This document shows, one piece after another, positions 35,722-45,300 of a stretch of 64,000 bases of DNA (positions within the stretch are counted from its first letter, which is position 1; each line of letters opens with the position of its first letter). The stretch is taken from contig JAOQAI010000008.1 of NCBI GenBank assembly GCA_025963645.1, positions 62,001-126,000 of the forward strand, read 5' to 3'. The notes under the pieces are model-generated. The model was not told where the DNA came from. It did no database searches and saw only the letters and a list, made by a program, of their open reading frames with translations. Made by a program: the position numbers and the translations under genes. Source of the DNA: Flaviaestuariibacter sp. (GTDB lineage: Bacteria > Bacteroidota > Bacteroidia > Chitinophagales > Chitinophagaceae).

Positions 35722-36900
35722 TTACAATCGTTCGATCACCATGGCTGATGCGCCACCGCCGCCGTTGCAGATTCCGGCTGCCCCGTAGCGACCTCCATTC
35801 TGTTGCAGCACATTCACCAGCGTAACAATGATCCTGGCGCCGCTGCAACCCAACGGATGGCCCAACGAAACGGCACCACCATTAACATTCACTTTCGCAG
35901 GGTCAAGATTCATCTTGCGGGTATTTATTATGCCCACCACACTAAATGCTTCATTCAGCTCAACAAAATCCACATCCTTCATTTCAATACCGGCACGTTT
36001 TACAGCTGCCGGAACAGCAATGCTCGGAGTTGTGGTAAACCAGGTAGGTTCTTGTTCCGCATCTGCATAGCCACGCAATACAGCCAAAGGCTTTATGCCC
36101 AATTCTTCCGCTTTCTCGCGGCTCATTAAAACTACGGCTGCTGCACCATCGTTCATCGTACTGGCATTAGCCGCCGTTACCGTTCCTTCCTTACCAAACG
36201 CCGGACGCAAACCTGCGATCTTATCGAATTTTACATTCCATGGCTCTTCATCTTTTGACACAACAATAGGATCACCCTTCTTAGATGGGATCTCTACCGG
36301 TACCACTTCATCATTAAATTTTCCCGCTTCCCATGCTGCCTGACTGCGCTTATAGCTTTCAATGGCAAAGGCATCCTGCTCTTCGCGGCTAATAGTGTTT
36401 TCAGCAGCGCAAAAATCAGCGGCATTGCCCATAGCCGTATTACTATAGCAATCGGTCAAACCATCTTTTGCCAATCCGTCAATGATATTTGTATTGCCGT
36501 ACTTATTCCCCCAACGCATATTTTCTACATAGAAAGGAACAGCACTCATATTCTCCATACCGCCCGCAACAACAATGTCCGCATCACCCAGTAAAATGCT
36601 TTGTGCTCCCTGTGCAATGGCTTTCATACCGCTCGCACAAACCTTATTAACCGTAGTACAAACCACGTTGTCAGGAAGGCCTGCGTACTTAGCGGCCTGC
36701 CGTGCCGGGGCTTGTCCAAGGTTGGCCTGGATAACAGAACCCATCAGCACTTCATTTACCTGGTCGGGACGAATGCCGGCTCTTTCAACAGCGGCTTTAA
36801 TGGCAACGGCACCCAACTTGGTAGCAGGAACATCTTTTAAAACACCACCAAAAGAGCCGATGGGTGTACGTACGGCAGAGACAATATATACTTCTTTCAT
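35722..36900 (-). CDS. Acetyl-CoA C-acyltransferase (thiolase)
   Basis: 392 residues. Thiolase signature residues: nucleophile Cys in TTVNKVCASGMKAI, His in LNEAFSVVGIIN and the C-terminal GHPLGCSGARIIVTL with second Cys, then GICNGGGGAS. It interconverts acetoacetyl-CoA or 3-ketoacyl-CoA and acetyl-CoA. Whether it serves beta-oxidation or synthesis is not shown by its neighbours. A -7 box precedes it. Confidence 0.95.
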   Translation of the reverse strand: MKEVYIVSAVRTPIGSFGGVLKDVPATKLGAVAIKAAVERAGIRPDQVNEVLMGSVIQANLGQAPARQAAKYAGLPDNVVCTTVNKVCASGMKAIAQGAQSILLGDADIVVAGGMENMSAVPFYVENMRWGNKYGNTNIIDGLAKDGLTDCYSNTAMGNAADFCAAENTISREEQDAFAIESYKRSQAAWEAGKFNDEVVPVEIPSKKGDPIVVSKDEEPWNVKFDKIAGLRPAFGKEGTVTAANASTMNDGAAAVVLMSREKAEELGIKPLAVLRGYADAEQEPTWFTTTPSIAVPAAVKRAGIEMKDVDFVELNEAFSVVGIINTRKMNLDPAKVNVNGGAVSLGHPLGCSGARIIVTLVNVLQQNGGRYGAAGICNGGGGASAMVIERL

Positions 36901-36918
36901 ATAGCTTTATTTGCGGCG

Positions 36919-36926
36919 CAAAGATA
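36919..36926 (-). promoter_or_regulatory. -7 box for thiolase
   Basis: Minus-strand TATCTTTG, perfect TAnnTTTG, 18 nt before the ATG. Confidence 0.55.
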
Positions 36927-36929
36927 GAA

Positions 36930-36964
36930 AGAGTTTGAGGTTTATGAATTGAAGTTTATAGTTT
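36930..36964. repeat. Five 7-bp units between thiolase and ypdA
   Basis: AGAGTTT, GAGGTTT, ATGAATT, GAAGTTT, ATAGTTT in register. It sits directly upstream of the thiolase -7 box and between two divergent promoters. Confidence 0.6.
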
Positions 36965-36974
36965 AGGCGGCCAC

Positions 36975-37003
36975 TTTCACTTTACAAGCCTATCTTATTT
37001 TTG
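36975..37003 (+). promoter_or_regulatory. ypdA promoter, leaderless spacing
   Basis: TTTC (36975-36978), 17-bp spacer, TATTTTTG (36996-37003). The ATG at 37009 is 5 nt further, so a leaderless mRNA is predicted. Confidence 0.65.
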
Positions 37004-37008
37004 ATAGT

Positions 37009-38007
37009 ATGCAAACCCATTCTCTCATAATTATTGGTGGTGGTCCCATTGGGCTCGCTTGTGCATTAGAAGCAAAAAAACAGGGCATTGATCATCTTAT
37101 TATTGAAAAGGGAACACTTACCAATTCTATTTACCACTACCCCGTCAATATGACTTTTTTTTCCACCTCTGAACGGCTTGAGATTGGCGGGGTTCCATTT
37201 GTTTCCACTAATCCGAAACCGACCCGGTCTGAGGCATTAGAATATTACCGGCGTGTCACTGCAGATGCAAAGGTGAACATCCATTTATTTGAGGAAGTGC
37301 TGGAAGTGAAAGGGCAAGAAAAAAAGAACAAGGCACAAGACTTTATCTATGCAGTGCGTACAAATAAAAGAATCTATTCAGCCCACCATATTATTATAGC
37401 TACTGGCTTCTATGATATTCCTTACAAGCTTAATATCCCGGGAGAAGAGTTACCGAAAGTGAAACATTATTACAACGATCCTCATTACTACGCATTTCAA
37501 AACGTGGCTGTTGTAGGCGCTATGAATTCCGCTGTGGACGCTGCATTGGAAACCTGGCGAAAGGGCGCAACGGTAACGATGATCATTCGCAGCACCGAAA
37601 TCGGGCAGCGGGTAAAATATTGGGTGCGTCCGGATATCGAGAACCGAATCGAGGAAGGCTCGATTAAAGCCTACTTCAATTCTTCTGTAGTGGCTATAAA
37701 GGATGGCGAAATTGATATACAAACACCGGAAGGAATTGTGACGATAAAAAATGACTGGGTGATAGCTATGACGGGCTATCAACCCAATCTGCCCTTTCTT
37801 CGGAAAATTGGGATAGAGCTTTGCGAGGATGCAGTTTGCAAGCCCACCTATAGCGAAGAAACGCATGAAACGAACCTGCCCAACATCTACCTTGCCGGGG
37901 TGATCTGCGGCGGCATGAACACGCATCGCCTGTTCATTGAAAATTCAAGAGAGCATGCCGTTAAGATCATACAAGCCATTCTCGCTAAAAAGAAAAGCCA
38001 GGGCTAA
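37009..38007 (+). CDS. ypdA: YpdA-type bacillithiol disulfide reductase
   Basis: 332 residues. FAD-binding LIIIGGGPIGLACALEAKK, a second dinucleotide fold at NVAVVGAMNSAVDAALETWR, and the family pattern YHYPVNMTFFSTSERLEIGG. It lacks the CxxC of thioredoxin reductase, as YpdA does. YpdA (Bdr) reduces bacillithiol disulfide with NADPH, which implies this organism makes bacillithiol; the biosynthesis genes are not in the window. Family assignment is firm, the substrate inferred. Confidence 0.9.
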   Translation: MQTHSLIIIGGGPIGLACALEAKKQGIDHLIIEKGTLTNSIYHYPVNMTFFSTSERLEIGGVPFVSTNPKPTRSEALEYYRRVTADAKVNIHLFEEVLEVKGQEKKNKAQDFIYAVRTNKRIYSAHHIIIATGFYDIPYKLNIPGEELPKVKHYYNDPHYYAFQNVAVVGAMNSAVDAALETWRKGATVTMIIRSTEIGQRVKYWVRPDIENRIEEGSIKAYFNSSVVAIKDGEIDIQTPEGIVTIKNDWVIAMTGYQPNLPFLRKIGIELCEDAVCKPTYSEETHETNLPNIYLAGVICGGMNTHRLFIENSREHAVKIIQAILAKKKSQG

Positions 38008-38061
38008 CCCCGGCTTCTTGTTCTATCTTTCATAAAACCAAACCAAACTATATATCCTGTC

Positions 38062-38589
38062 TTACTGTTTCACTAATTGAATCTCGCCTTGAATTTTAAT
38101 TTCATCCCCAACTACTACCTGCCCGGCTTCTGTAACCGCGCTCCATGTCAATCCAAATTCTTTACGGCTGATCTTTCCGCTGATGGTAAAGCCCGCTTTT
38201 GTTTGTCCGTATGGATCAACAACGATGCCTCCAAATTCTACATGTACAGGCACCGGCTTGCTGATACCACGAATATTCAATTCGCCCCGGAGTTTGGCCT
38301 CGTCTCCATTGGTCTCATATTTTGTTGCTGTGTAAGTGATCTGGCCATGCTCTTCTGCATTAAAGAAATCGGCTGATTTCAGATGCGTATCGCGTTGTTG
38401 GTTGTTTGTATCAATCGAATCAACATCCGCGGTGAAATTGATTCGCGAAGCGGTGGAAAAGTCATCGCTTTCGGTCTCTACTTCAAGGTCGAATTTTTTA
38501 AAATAACCGGTCACGGTGGTGATCATAAGATGCTTCACCTTGAATTGAATTTCGCTGTGCGTTGGGTCTAATTTCCATGTAGTTGCCAT
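38062..38589 (-). CDS. YceI family protein
   Basis: 175 residues, start ATTWKLDPTHSEIQFKVKHL, a single lipocalin-like barrel with LRGELNIRGISKPV and RKEFGLTWS. YceI proteins bind polyisoprenoid or amide lipids. No signal peptide is present in this copy, so it is probably cytoplasmic, unlike E. coli YceI. Confidence 0.93.
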   Translation of the reverse strand: MATTWKLDPTHSEIQFKVKHLMITTVTGYFKKFDLEVETESDDFSTASRINFTADVDSIDTNNQQRDTHLKSADFFNAEEHGQITYTATKYETNGDEAKLRGELNIRGISKPVPVHVEFGGIVVDPYGQTKAGFTISGKISRKEFGLTWSAVTEAGQVVVGDEIKIQGEIQLVKQ

Positions 38590-38671
38590 AATGTTGATTT
38601 TAGAATGTTTTTACAAATATAGATATTCAATGTTACAACATCAAATGTTTTCCTTTCGTCTTTGTTAATTC

Positions 38672-39298
38672 CTACAAATCGAATACCGTAGGTGGGTTCA
38701 CCAACTCGTAATGTTCGTTTAAGTTGCACACATTGTAAAACCGAGTGCCATCCTTAGTGCATTTCCCATAGGCCTCATGAATATGGCCAAAGACATGAAC
38801 TTTGGGCTTCAGCTCCCCCACCCGTTTTAAAAGGTCGCGGTCTCCAACCGGTCGTTCATTCAGCACCTGGTCCAAAATACTGTAAGGGGGTCCATGCGTA
38901 ATAAGAAGATCGGTATCAGAAGGAATGAGGTTCCAGTGCCTGGCAATATCCCTTCCTCTTTTTTTGTTGAAAGCCCAATCGAAATGCCAGGGGGTTATAG
39001 GCGAGCCCCAGATGTTGATGCCGTTAATATTGGTTCCGCTATCATTCAGATAAATAATATTAGATGGGATATAGCCTTCGATACTACGCTTGCCTTCTTT
39101 TTCAAAAAAGAAATCATGGTTCCCGGCAATGAAGATCTTGTGTGTATAATTCAGCCCCTTAAACCAGGAGAGAAAATCCAATACTTCTTCCTTTTTGCCT
39201 TTATAGGTGAGATCGCCGGAATGGATGATCGCATCTCCTTTAGGTAGCTTCAGGCTTTTGTGGCGGCAGTGTGTATCGGAAATGGCAACGAATCTCAA
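38672..39298 (-). CDS. Metallophosphoesterase
   Basis: 208 residues from TTG 39298, chosen because the family begins with FVAISDTHCRH; the open frame continues to 39460 but overlaps the terminator and the low-complexity gene. All calcineurin motifs are present: SDTHCRH, IIHSGDLTYKG, IAGNHDFFF, LITHGPPYSILD and VFGHIHEAYG. Similar to small cytoplasmic MPPED-type phosphodiesterases. Substrate unknown. Confidence 0.87.
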   Translation of the reverse strand: MRFVAISDTHCRHKSLKLPKGDAIIHSGDLTYKGKKEEVLDFLSWFKGLNYTHKIFIAGNHDFFFEKEGKRSIEGYIPSNIIYLNDSGTNINGINIWGSPITPWHFDWAFNKKRGRDIARHWNLIPSDTDLLITHGPPYSILDQVLNERPVGDRDLLKRVGELKPKVHVFGHIHEAYGKCTKDGTRFYNVCNLNEHYELVNPPTVFDL

Positions 39299-39322
39299 GA
39301 GTGGTATAATAAAAATATGAAA

Positions 39323-39342
39323 GCAGGCTGCGTACAGCCTGC
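39323..39342 (-). terminator. Terminator after the low-complexity gene
   Basis: Perfect 8-bp stem GCAGGCTG with loop CGTA; on the minus strand followed by a T-rich run. It separates 39354-39560 from the phosphoesterase. Confidence 0.75.
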
Positions 39343-39353
39343 CTGAAACATCA

Positions 39354-39560
39354 TTACCGGGAGCTTGGTTTAGCCCGGTCTGTACTTTGGTTCTGGTCGC
39401 TTGACTGGTCGCGTTGCTTGCCTTGTTGCTCTGATGGCTGACCACCGGTTTGACTGCCACGGTTCACCTTTCCGACCTTTCTTTCTAACCCTTGTCCACT
39501 TTGGTTGCTGGCGCCTTGACCAGAGCTCCCATGATTATTGTTATCACCTCTTCCTGGCAT
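39354..39560 (-). CDS. Low-complexity hydrophilic protein
   Basis: 68 residues made mainly of Gln, Ser, Gly, Asn, Asp, Arg and Lys (MPGRGDNNNHGSSGQGASNQ at the start, QQGKQRDQSSDQNQSTD near the end). No hydrophobic core: expected to be disordered. It has a start codon in a good place, its own terminator, and is divergent from the TonB receptor. Similar small Gly/Gln-rich proteins occur in Bacteroidota; I do not assign a function. May be a stress or nucleic-acid-associated protein (speculative). Confidence 0.6.
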   Translation of the reverse strand: MPGRGDNNNHGSSGQGASNQSGQGLERKVGKVNRGSQTGGQPSEQQGKQRDQSSDQNQSTDRAKPSSR

Positions 39561-39609
39561 GGTATAAAATTTTATTTGTGAATGAATTATACCTATACTC
39601 GCAGTTTCT

Positions 39610-41685
39610 ATGCCACTTCATATTTCATCCTGCTTTCGTCCTTTACTGCTACTTGCTTTCTTATTTTTTTCCATTACGCTACACGCCCAGTTACCGGCAT
39701 CAGATTCCATCATTCGTTTGGAAGAAGTAACTGTACGAGCCTTTGAGCAAACCCGTAAGCTGAAAGAAACGCCTGCTGCTATCAATTATATAAACCGCCA
39801 GGCTTTAGAAAGGTTCAGTCCAACTGCGGTTGTAGCTGCTGTAAACACCATGCCAGGCGTTCGAATGGAAGAGCGCTCACCGGGTAGTTATCGTATCAAT
39901 ATCCGCGGCAGCTCCTTGCGATCTCCGTTTGGCGTTCGCAACGTGAAGGTTTATTACAACGATCTGCCGTTTACCGATCCCGGAGGCGTTACTTATTTGA
40001 ACAGCCTGGGCTATTATAATTTCAATTCTGTTTCCATCATTAAAGGGCCTGGCAGCAGTTTGTATGGTGCCGGTACGGGTGGCGTGATGCAGATTGAAAG
40101 CATAAGTGCGAATGAAACTCCGGGCATTGCTGCCGCCTACACAACCGGCAGCTACAACCTTCATAATGCATACGCATCCTTCGCAACCGTCTCTGATAAA
40201 GGCATTAGCAAGGGAAGTTTTCAACACCAACAAAATAGTGGTTATCGGGATCAATCGGCTCTGCGCCGCGATGTGCTGAGTTGGAATGGACAATTTACAC
40301 TTGGAGAAAGCAAGCGCTTAAAGACCAGTTTTTTATACAGCGATCTGGAGTATGAAACGCCCGGTGCATTGACGGAAGCAGAAGCCAAAAACAATCCAAA
40401 AGCCTCACGGCCAGCGGGTGGTGGATTCCCTAGCGCTATCTATGCAAAAGCAGCTATCTATCAGAAAACATTTATGGCAGGCGCCAGCTATAGCCAGCCA
40501 TTGATAAAAAACCTTTTAAGCAAAACGGCTTTGTATGGTGCTTACACGCAATTGCTCAACCCTGCCATCCGTAATTATGGCCGCAATTCCGAACCGCATG
40601 TAGGGGGAAGAACGGTCGTCCAATGGAAGCCTTCCAGGTTTAGTATAGATGCCGGCGCTGAATGGCAACAAGGCTTTGCGAACTACAGCATTCATAAAAA
40701 CGTGGGAGGCGTGGCTGATTCACTGCAATCCTACGATGAAGTAACGAACCGGCAGTCGCTGGCTTTCGCACAAGCCACGCTGGATCTGGATAGCTGGACC
40801 TTCACAGCCGGAATGAGTCTCAATAATATCAAGTCATCCTTTCGCGGTTTTATACCTACTACAAAACCACAGATCAACTACCGTGTCCGGAACGAGTTCA
40901 CGCCGCGGTTTGCCATTATGAAAAAGTTCAAGACGGTGAATATTTACAGCAGCGTATCGAAAGGATTTTCACCACCTACATCTGCTGAATTGTTACCAAC
41001 AGGTGGCGTGTTGAATTTAAATCTGAACCCGGAGAGCGGAACGAATTACGATATAGGCTTGAAAGGGACACTGGTGCCGGGTTTATACTTGGATGTCAAT
41101 GCCTTCTATTTTTCATTGCAAAATACCATCGTACGCAGGGTGGATGCTGGTGGCGGCGACTTTTACGTTAATGCAGGAAATACGGGTCAATATGGCGTGG
41201 AAACGCACCTGGAATATTCGCTTTCTAAACCTGCTTCATGGCAAAAGTCCAGCATTTGGCTGAGTCATACTTTGCACCAGTTTCGATATAAGCAGTTCAA
41301 ACAAGGCAACACTGATTTTTCGGGCAACCGGCTGCCGGGCACAACGCCACACACGGTTGCAACCGGGATGGATTGGATGATCAGGTCGAATGTGCAGGTA
41401 TCAATCTCCTATTTTTTTAGTGATAAGCTTCCCCTAAATGATGCAAACACAGCTTATGCCGATGCTTACCATTTGCTGGGAGCCAAATTGGGCTATAGTG
41501 TCAATTTTGCTAGATTGTTCACTTCCCGGTTTGCAGTTGGTGCAGACAACCTGCTAAATCAGCGCTACACGCTTGGTGCCGACGTGAATGGATTTGGAGG
41601 ACGTTATTATAACCCGGCTCCGGGCCGCAACTTTTATGTAAGCGCTTCATTTCAGTTAGCTAAAAAGAAGGAACTACAAAACTAA
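39610..41685 (+). CDS. TonB-dependent outer-membrane receptor
   Basis: 691 residues. A signal peptide ends near SITLHAQ. The plug domain shows LEEVTVRAFEQTRKLKETPA, VNTMPGVRMEERSPGSYRI and NIRGSSLRSPFGVR, then GPGSSLYGAGTGGVMQIES. The rest is a 22-strand barrel. There is no carboxypeptidase-like N-terminal extension and no SusD partner next to it, so it resembles iron-chelate (FecA/siderophore) or vitamin receptors more than SusC. The ligand is unknown. The 3' end overlaps the convergent gene by 12 bp. Confidence 0.92.
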   Translation: MPLHISSCFRPLLLLAFLFFSITLHAQLPASDSIIRLEEVTVRAFEQTRKLKETPAAINYINRQALERFSPTAVVAAVNTMPGVRMEERSPGSYRINIRGSSLRSPFGVRNVKVYYNDLPFTDPGGVTYLNSLGYYNFNSVSIIKGPGSSLYGAGTGGVMQIESISANETPGIAAAYTTGSYNLHNAYASFATVSDKGISKGSFQHQQNSGYRDQSALRRDVLSWNGQFTLGESKRLKTSFLYSDLEYETPGALTEAEAKNNPKASRPAGGGFPSAIYAKAAIYQKTFMAGASYSQPLIKNLLSKTALYGAYTQLLNPAIRNYGRNSEPHVGGRTVVQWKPSRFSIDAGAEWQQGFANYSIHKNVGGVADSLQSYDEVTNRQSLAFAQATLDLDSWTFTAGMSLNNIKSSFRGFIPTTKPQINYRVRNEFTPRFAIMKKFKTVNIYSSVSKGFSPPTSAELLPTGGVLNLNLNPESGTNYDIGLKGTLVPGLYLDVNAFYFSLQNTIVRRVDAGGGDFYVNAGNTGQYGVETHLEYSLSKPASWQKSSIWLSHTLHQFRYKQFKQGNTDFSGNRLPGTTPHTVATGMDWMIRSNVQVSISYFFSDKLPLNDANTAYADAYHLLGAKLGYSVNFARLFTSRFAVGADNLLNQRYTLGADVNGFGGRYYNPAPGRNFYVSASFQLAKKKELQN

Positions 41686-42150
41686 TCTTGCTTCCGGCAC
41701 TGGCTTTTGTTTTTTCTTTTGAAGGAGTTTCATAGTTATACCCGCTGCAAGACCACCGAACGTATACAATGCCACAGTAAGAATCACGGTTGTTGTAGTG
41801 CGTTTGCTTGGCGCTTCACTCAGACCCAGTGTCTTAGGTAATGTGATGGCGCCGATACCTGCAGTAAAACCTAAGGCAATGCTTTTATACACTACATTCT
41901 TATGCGAGCTAATGCCTGCAATGCTGTAATAAAGGGCATTACTTGCCACATCTCCAGCCATGGCAATGCCAAATAAGGCATCTTCTTTTGGAACGTCCTG
42001 CCCGGTATTTTTCAGTAATTTAGAGATCGCCTGCATTCCTAAAAGGTCCATCCGCGGCGCATCTGGAATGAGTTTTCGGGTTACCTCATGAACCAGCGTA
42101 AGCACTGTTGCGCCTGCCAGTCCACCTAATAAAGCATCTGTTGTTTTCAT
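41674..42150 (-). CDS. Membrane protein of unknown function
   Basis: 158 residues. Gly/Ala-rich hydrophobic stretches (about residues 5-22, 62-80, 88-105 and 120-142) and a soluble loop ITRKLIPDAPRMDLLGMQ-like region near 25-45. A basic C-terminus (LLQKKKQKP) is cytoplasmic. No family recognised. It overlaps the TonB receptor at its 3' end. Confidence 0.65.
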   Translation of the reverse strand: MKTTDALLGGLAGATVLTLVHEVTRKLIPDAPRMDLLGMQAISKLLKNTGQDVPKEDALFGIAMAGDVASNALYYSIAGISSHKNVVYKSIALGFTAGIGAITLPKTLGLSEAPSKRTTTTVILTVALYTFGGLAAGITMKLLQKKKQKPVPEARLVL

Positions 42151-42186
42151 ACTTCCTTTTTGAAAACGGTGGCGAAAATGGTGCCG

Positions 42187-44208
42187 TTAACGAATGACCA
42201 CGGTGCCGATGCTTTTTGTAAGCTCAATCTCCATTCCTTTTAAATGCTGATGGGTCAGCAATAGGGTCATTTGCTGTTCGGGAGCAGCTTTTTCAAGATC
42301 GGCCTGGTTTTGCAACATCAGCCGGCGCACCTTGCGCAGCTTCAGGTAATTAACCGCTGAAATAACCTCTTCGTGTGTTGTATCTTTTTGTGTTTTTAAA
42401 AAGCCGGACAGTTCATCTTTTCCTTCCTCATGGATCATGCGCATGAAGCTTTTATAATCTTGCTTGAAAAGGCTGGGCTGGTAGCCCGTAGCCGAGCTTT
42501 TGTCGGACTTCCAATGCGCACTTTCTTCGTAAGGAAATTGAAGTAGCGATACAGCCAATGTGCTCAATGTTGGATCGGTATGATAGATGAAAAAAGCTTT
42601 GTCCACACTTTTATGCTGCGCCATCAGCGCCTTGTATTCATGAATAAAAGAAAGAACCGTTTTGTTTTCCATGAGCTCTTCTTCCGGCAATTCCTTCATC
42701 ATGTATTCGGCGATAAGCTGTCCGTTCCATTCTTTAGTGCCATGCTCTAATAAAACCCTGGCTATTTCACGTTCCTGTAATTCATCTTTGAATAGCAGGT
42801 TGAACGTTTGGTCGTCATAGCTTTGACCAGTCTCATTCGCAGCGTATTCCTCCAACGCCTTTGCTTCTTCAAAAGGGATCTTCGCTTCCTCTTTCGAAAT
42901 ACGGTTGCGGATAAACTTATTGACCAGGTTAGTGAAGCCTGCTTCATCAATATTTAATACCTGCGAACATTGCCGTATGTAATCCTGCTGTTTGGTAAAG
43001 TCTTCTGCCTTGTCAATCTTAGCAATGGTCTGCGCCACCTGGTTCACCACTTCCGACTTCTTTGCCGCATCGGTTCCGGCATCTTTCAGGGAAACCTCTA
43101 ACTGGAAAAGAACAACATCTTTTTTATTATTGGCAACATATTCCCGGAAGGCATCGGCGCCCACTTTTTGGAGGTAGCTGTCCGGGTCTTCTTTGTCCGG
43201 AATGAGCACCAGCTTTACGTTGAGGCCTTCCTCCAATGCCATATCCAGCCCCCGAAGCGCCGCCTTCACTCCTGCCCCATCGCCATCATAAATAATAGTG
43301 AGGTTCTTTGTGTATTTTTTTATGAGCCGCAACTGGTCTTGCGTAAGAGATGTACCTCCACTAGCTACTACATTCTCAATACCTCCTTGCGATAGCGAAA
43401 CAACGTCTGTGTAACCCTCCACTAATAAGCATTCATCTGCACGATCTACGGATTGGCGGGCAAAATAAAGTCCATATAAGATCTTGCTTTTTACATAGAT
43501 ATCATTCTCCGGCGTATTGATATACTTTGGCGCTTTGTCATTGCTTTTGATCAGCCGTGCACCAAATCCAATGACTTTTCCAGTTACATTATGGATGGGG
43601 AAAATGATCCGGTCGCGGTAATTGTCAACCAATTGTTCATTACGATTCGCAACCAACCCGGATTTTAACAGCAGGTCTTTATTGTACTGTTTACTGATTG
43701 CTGTCGTGGCGAATGCATCTCGCTTATCCGGCGAATACCCGATCCCGAATTTTTGAATGATCGCGTCCGTAAAACCCCTTTGGTGCAAATAGGAAAGGGC
43801 GATATCCTTTCCATCTTCTGTAAGGAGTTGTTCGGCAAAAAACTTCTGCGCAAAGGCATTTATTATTTGAAGGCTTTCCGCGGCTTGCTGCTGCAGCACC
43901 ACCTCCGGTGAAACAGCCGTTTCTTCAATTTCGATATTGTACTTGTTTGCCAGCCAACGGAGTGCTTCCACATAGGTAAACTTCTCGTGCTCCATGAGAA
44001 AGGAGATGGAGTTACCGCTTTTGCCACACCCAAAACATTTAAAAATCTCTTTTGCCGGCGATACCGTAAAAGATGGCGTTCGCTCATTATGAAAAGGGCA
44101 CAAGCCCAGATAATTAGTGCCCCGCTTTTTCAGCTTTACCCAACCGCCAATGATATCGAGAATATCAATGCGAGAAAGGATTTGCTGAACGGTAGCCTGT
44201 GCGATCAT
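42187..44208 (-). CDS. dnaG: DNA primase DnaG
   Basis: 673 residues from ATG 44208; the TTG at 44217 would overlap the -7 box and is rejected. Zinc-binding domain LGLCPFHNERTPSFTVSP and FKCFGCGKSGNSISFLM (Cys-His-Cys-Cys). Toprim core: LLVEGYTDVVSLSQGG and TIIYDGDGAGVKAAL. It synthesises RNA primers for DNA replication. The C-terminal part is helicase-binding. Confidence 0.96.
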   Translation of the reverse strand: MIAQATVQQILSRIDILDIIGGWVKLKKRGTNYLGLCPFHNERTPSFTVSPAKEIFKCFGCGKSGNSISFLMEHEKFTYVEALRWLANKYNIEIEETAVSPEVVLQQQAAESLQIINAFAQKFFAEQLLTEDGKDIALSYLHQRGFTDAIIQKFGIGYSPDKRDAFATTAISKQYNKDLLLKSGLVANRNEQLVDNYRDRIIFPIHNVTGKVIGFGARLIKSNDKAPKYINTPENDIYVKSKILYGLYFARQSVDRADECLLVEGYTDVVSLSQGGIENVVASGGTSLTQDQLRLIKKYTKNLTIIYDGDGAGVKAALRGLDMALEEGLNVKLVLIPDKEDPDSYLQKVGADAFREYVANNKKDVVLFQLEVSLKDAGTDAAKKSEVVNQVAQTIAKIDKAEDFTKQQDYIRQCSQVLNIDEAGFTNLVNKFIRNRISKEEAKIPFEEAKALEEYAANETGQSYDDQTFNLLFKDELQEREIARVLLEHGTKEWNGQLIAEYMMKELPEEELMENKTVLSFIHEYKALMAQHKSVDKAFFIYHTDPTLSTLAVSLLQFPYEESAHWKSDKSSATGYQPSLFKQDYKSFMRMIHEEGKDELSGFLKTQKDTTHEEVISAVNYLKLRKVRRLMLQNQADLEKAAPEQQMTLLLTHQHLKGMEIELTKSIGTVVIR

Positions 44209-44214
44209 GGGGCG

Positions 44215-44222
44215 CAAATATA
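44215..44222 (-). promoter_or_regulatory. dnaG -7 box, leaderless spacing
   Basis: Minus-strand TATATTTG, perfect TAnnTTTG, 6 nt before ATG 44208. Confidence 0.6.
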
Positions 44223-44361
44223 GTGGAGTGAAAATTTACGCATTAGCGCCCAAACAATAATTTCTTTTTGGTGAAAAAGAGTTTTACTTTTAAGAAACAA
44301 AAACCGGCCCTGCGAAAAGGAAGAGGACAAAGCATTTTTAAACCCTTAATACTTTCTTCCG

Positions 44362-44742
44362 ATGGTTCAAACAGACATCTCCCAGCTAAGTGCCGAAACG
44401 GCTGAATGGCGCCAGATCCTACGCAATTACAGAGAAGAATTTACCGATTGCAAAAAGCTTCTCAGCGAAAACTGCAAACACACTCATACTAAAGACCAAC
44501 TGCAGGAAGTGGAGCATTTTGACAACCAGTTTCACATCCAGTTGATCAACATCCACGATGTAAAAAAAGAGATCAAGCAGCACGAGAAGACAGTTGATTT
44601 TGAGCTTTCCCAAAATGAATATGTTTCCGGCGAAACGTTTGCAAACCACGAATGGCTGCTAGACAGCTTTCTCAGGCTCGAAAACAGGCTTCAGCAACTC
44701 CGCAGCGAGTTCCGGGATTTTATAAACGCTACGAACTGCTAA
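44362..44742 (+). CDS. Coiled-coil protein of unknown function
   Basis: 126 residues, almost wholly helical with heptad-like Leu spacing (ILRNYREEFTDCKKLLSE; QLINIHDVKKEIKQHEK; SFLRLENRLQQLRSEF). No signal or membrane helix. Seems typical of small cytoplasmic Chitinophagaceae proteins; no family recognised. Confidence 0.68.
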   Translation: MVQTDISQLSAETAEWRQILRNYREEFTDCKKLLSENCKHTHTKDQLQEVEHFDNQFHIQLINIHDVKKEIKQHEKTVDFELSQNEYVSGETFANHEWLLDSFLRLENRLQQLRSEFRDFINATNC

Positions 44743-44991
44743 CTACGGTTTGCTTAATCATTTACTTCCATGCCCTCCGCGTGATGCCATTGTATTGAGT
44801 TGATAATAAGAATATTATCATCAAGAAAGTGGCAAGCGAAATGCAAATACTTGGATTTCACCGACATATTATAACAGCTCATCCATTAAAAAAGCCTTTG
44901 AATCTATAATAAGAGAAGATTTAATTTTTATAAACTACTTTGTCGGGGACAAGCAAACCCACCAGTTACTAAGAATTAAAATCTACCTCCT

Positions 44992-45243
44992 ATGCATTCC
45001 TATTATCGCAACCACCAGTTATACCTTGCTGAAAAATGCAATTGGCTGGATCGCCAGGTAAGCAAGACCAGCAAACGTTCCCTGATGAAGATTGAAAGCT
45101 ACAAACTGATTTTACAAGCGAGCGAAGATTTTGAAGAGATACGGCTTGTAGAGAAATTGGTAAAGGATTCCTTGCTAACCGTCATTGAAACCGTTACTCT
45201 TTTAAAGAGAGAAGGCTTTCATAAGTATAATTTATCCAATTGA
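44992..45243 (+). CDS. Small helical protein of unknown function
   Basis: 83 residues: MHSYYRNHQLYLAEKC at the N-terminus followed by two amphipathic helices (SLMKIESYKLILQASEDF, LVEKLVKDSLLTVIETV). Cytoplasmic, no recognised family. A strong terminator follows at once, supporting an expressed gene. Confidence 0.6.
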   Translation: MHSYYRNHQLYLAEKCNWLDRQVSKTSKRSLMKIESYKLILQASEDFEEIRLVEKLVKDSLLTVIETVTLLKREGFHKYNLSN

Positions 45244-45261
45244 TCTTTCGACCTTTTAAAT

Positions 45262-45296
45262 AAAAAAACCATTGCAATTGCAATGGCTTTTTTATT
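45262..45296. terminator. Bidirectional terminator
   Basis: An 18-bp perfect palindrome (CCATTGCAATTGCAATGG, 45269-45286) flanked by A-run and T-run on either side. It ends the small plus-strand gene and the convergent glycoside hydrolase. Confidence 0.88.
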
Positions 45297-45300
45297 GTCG

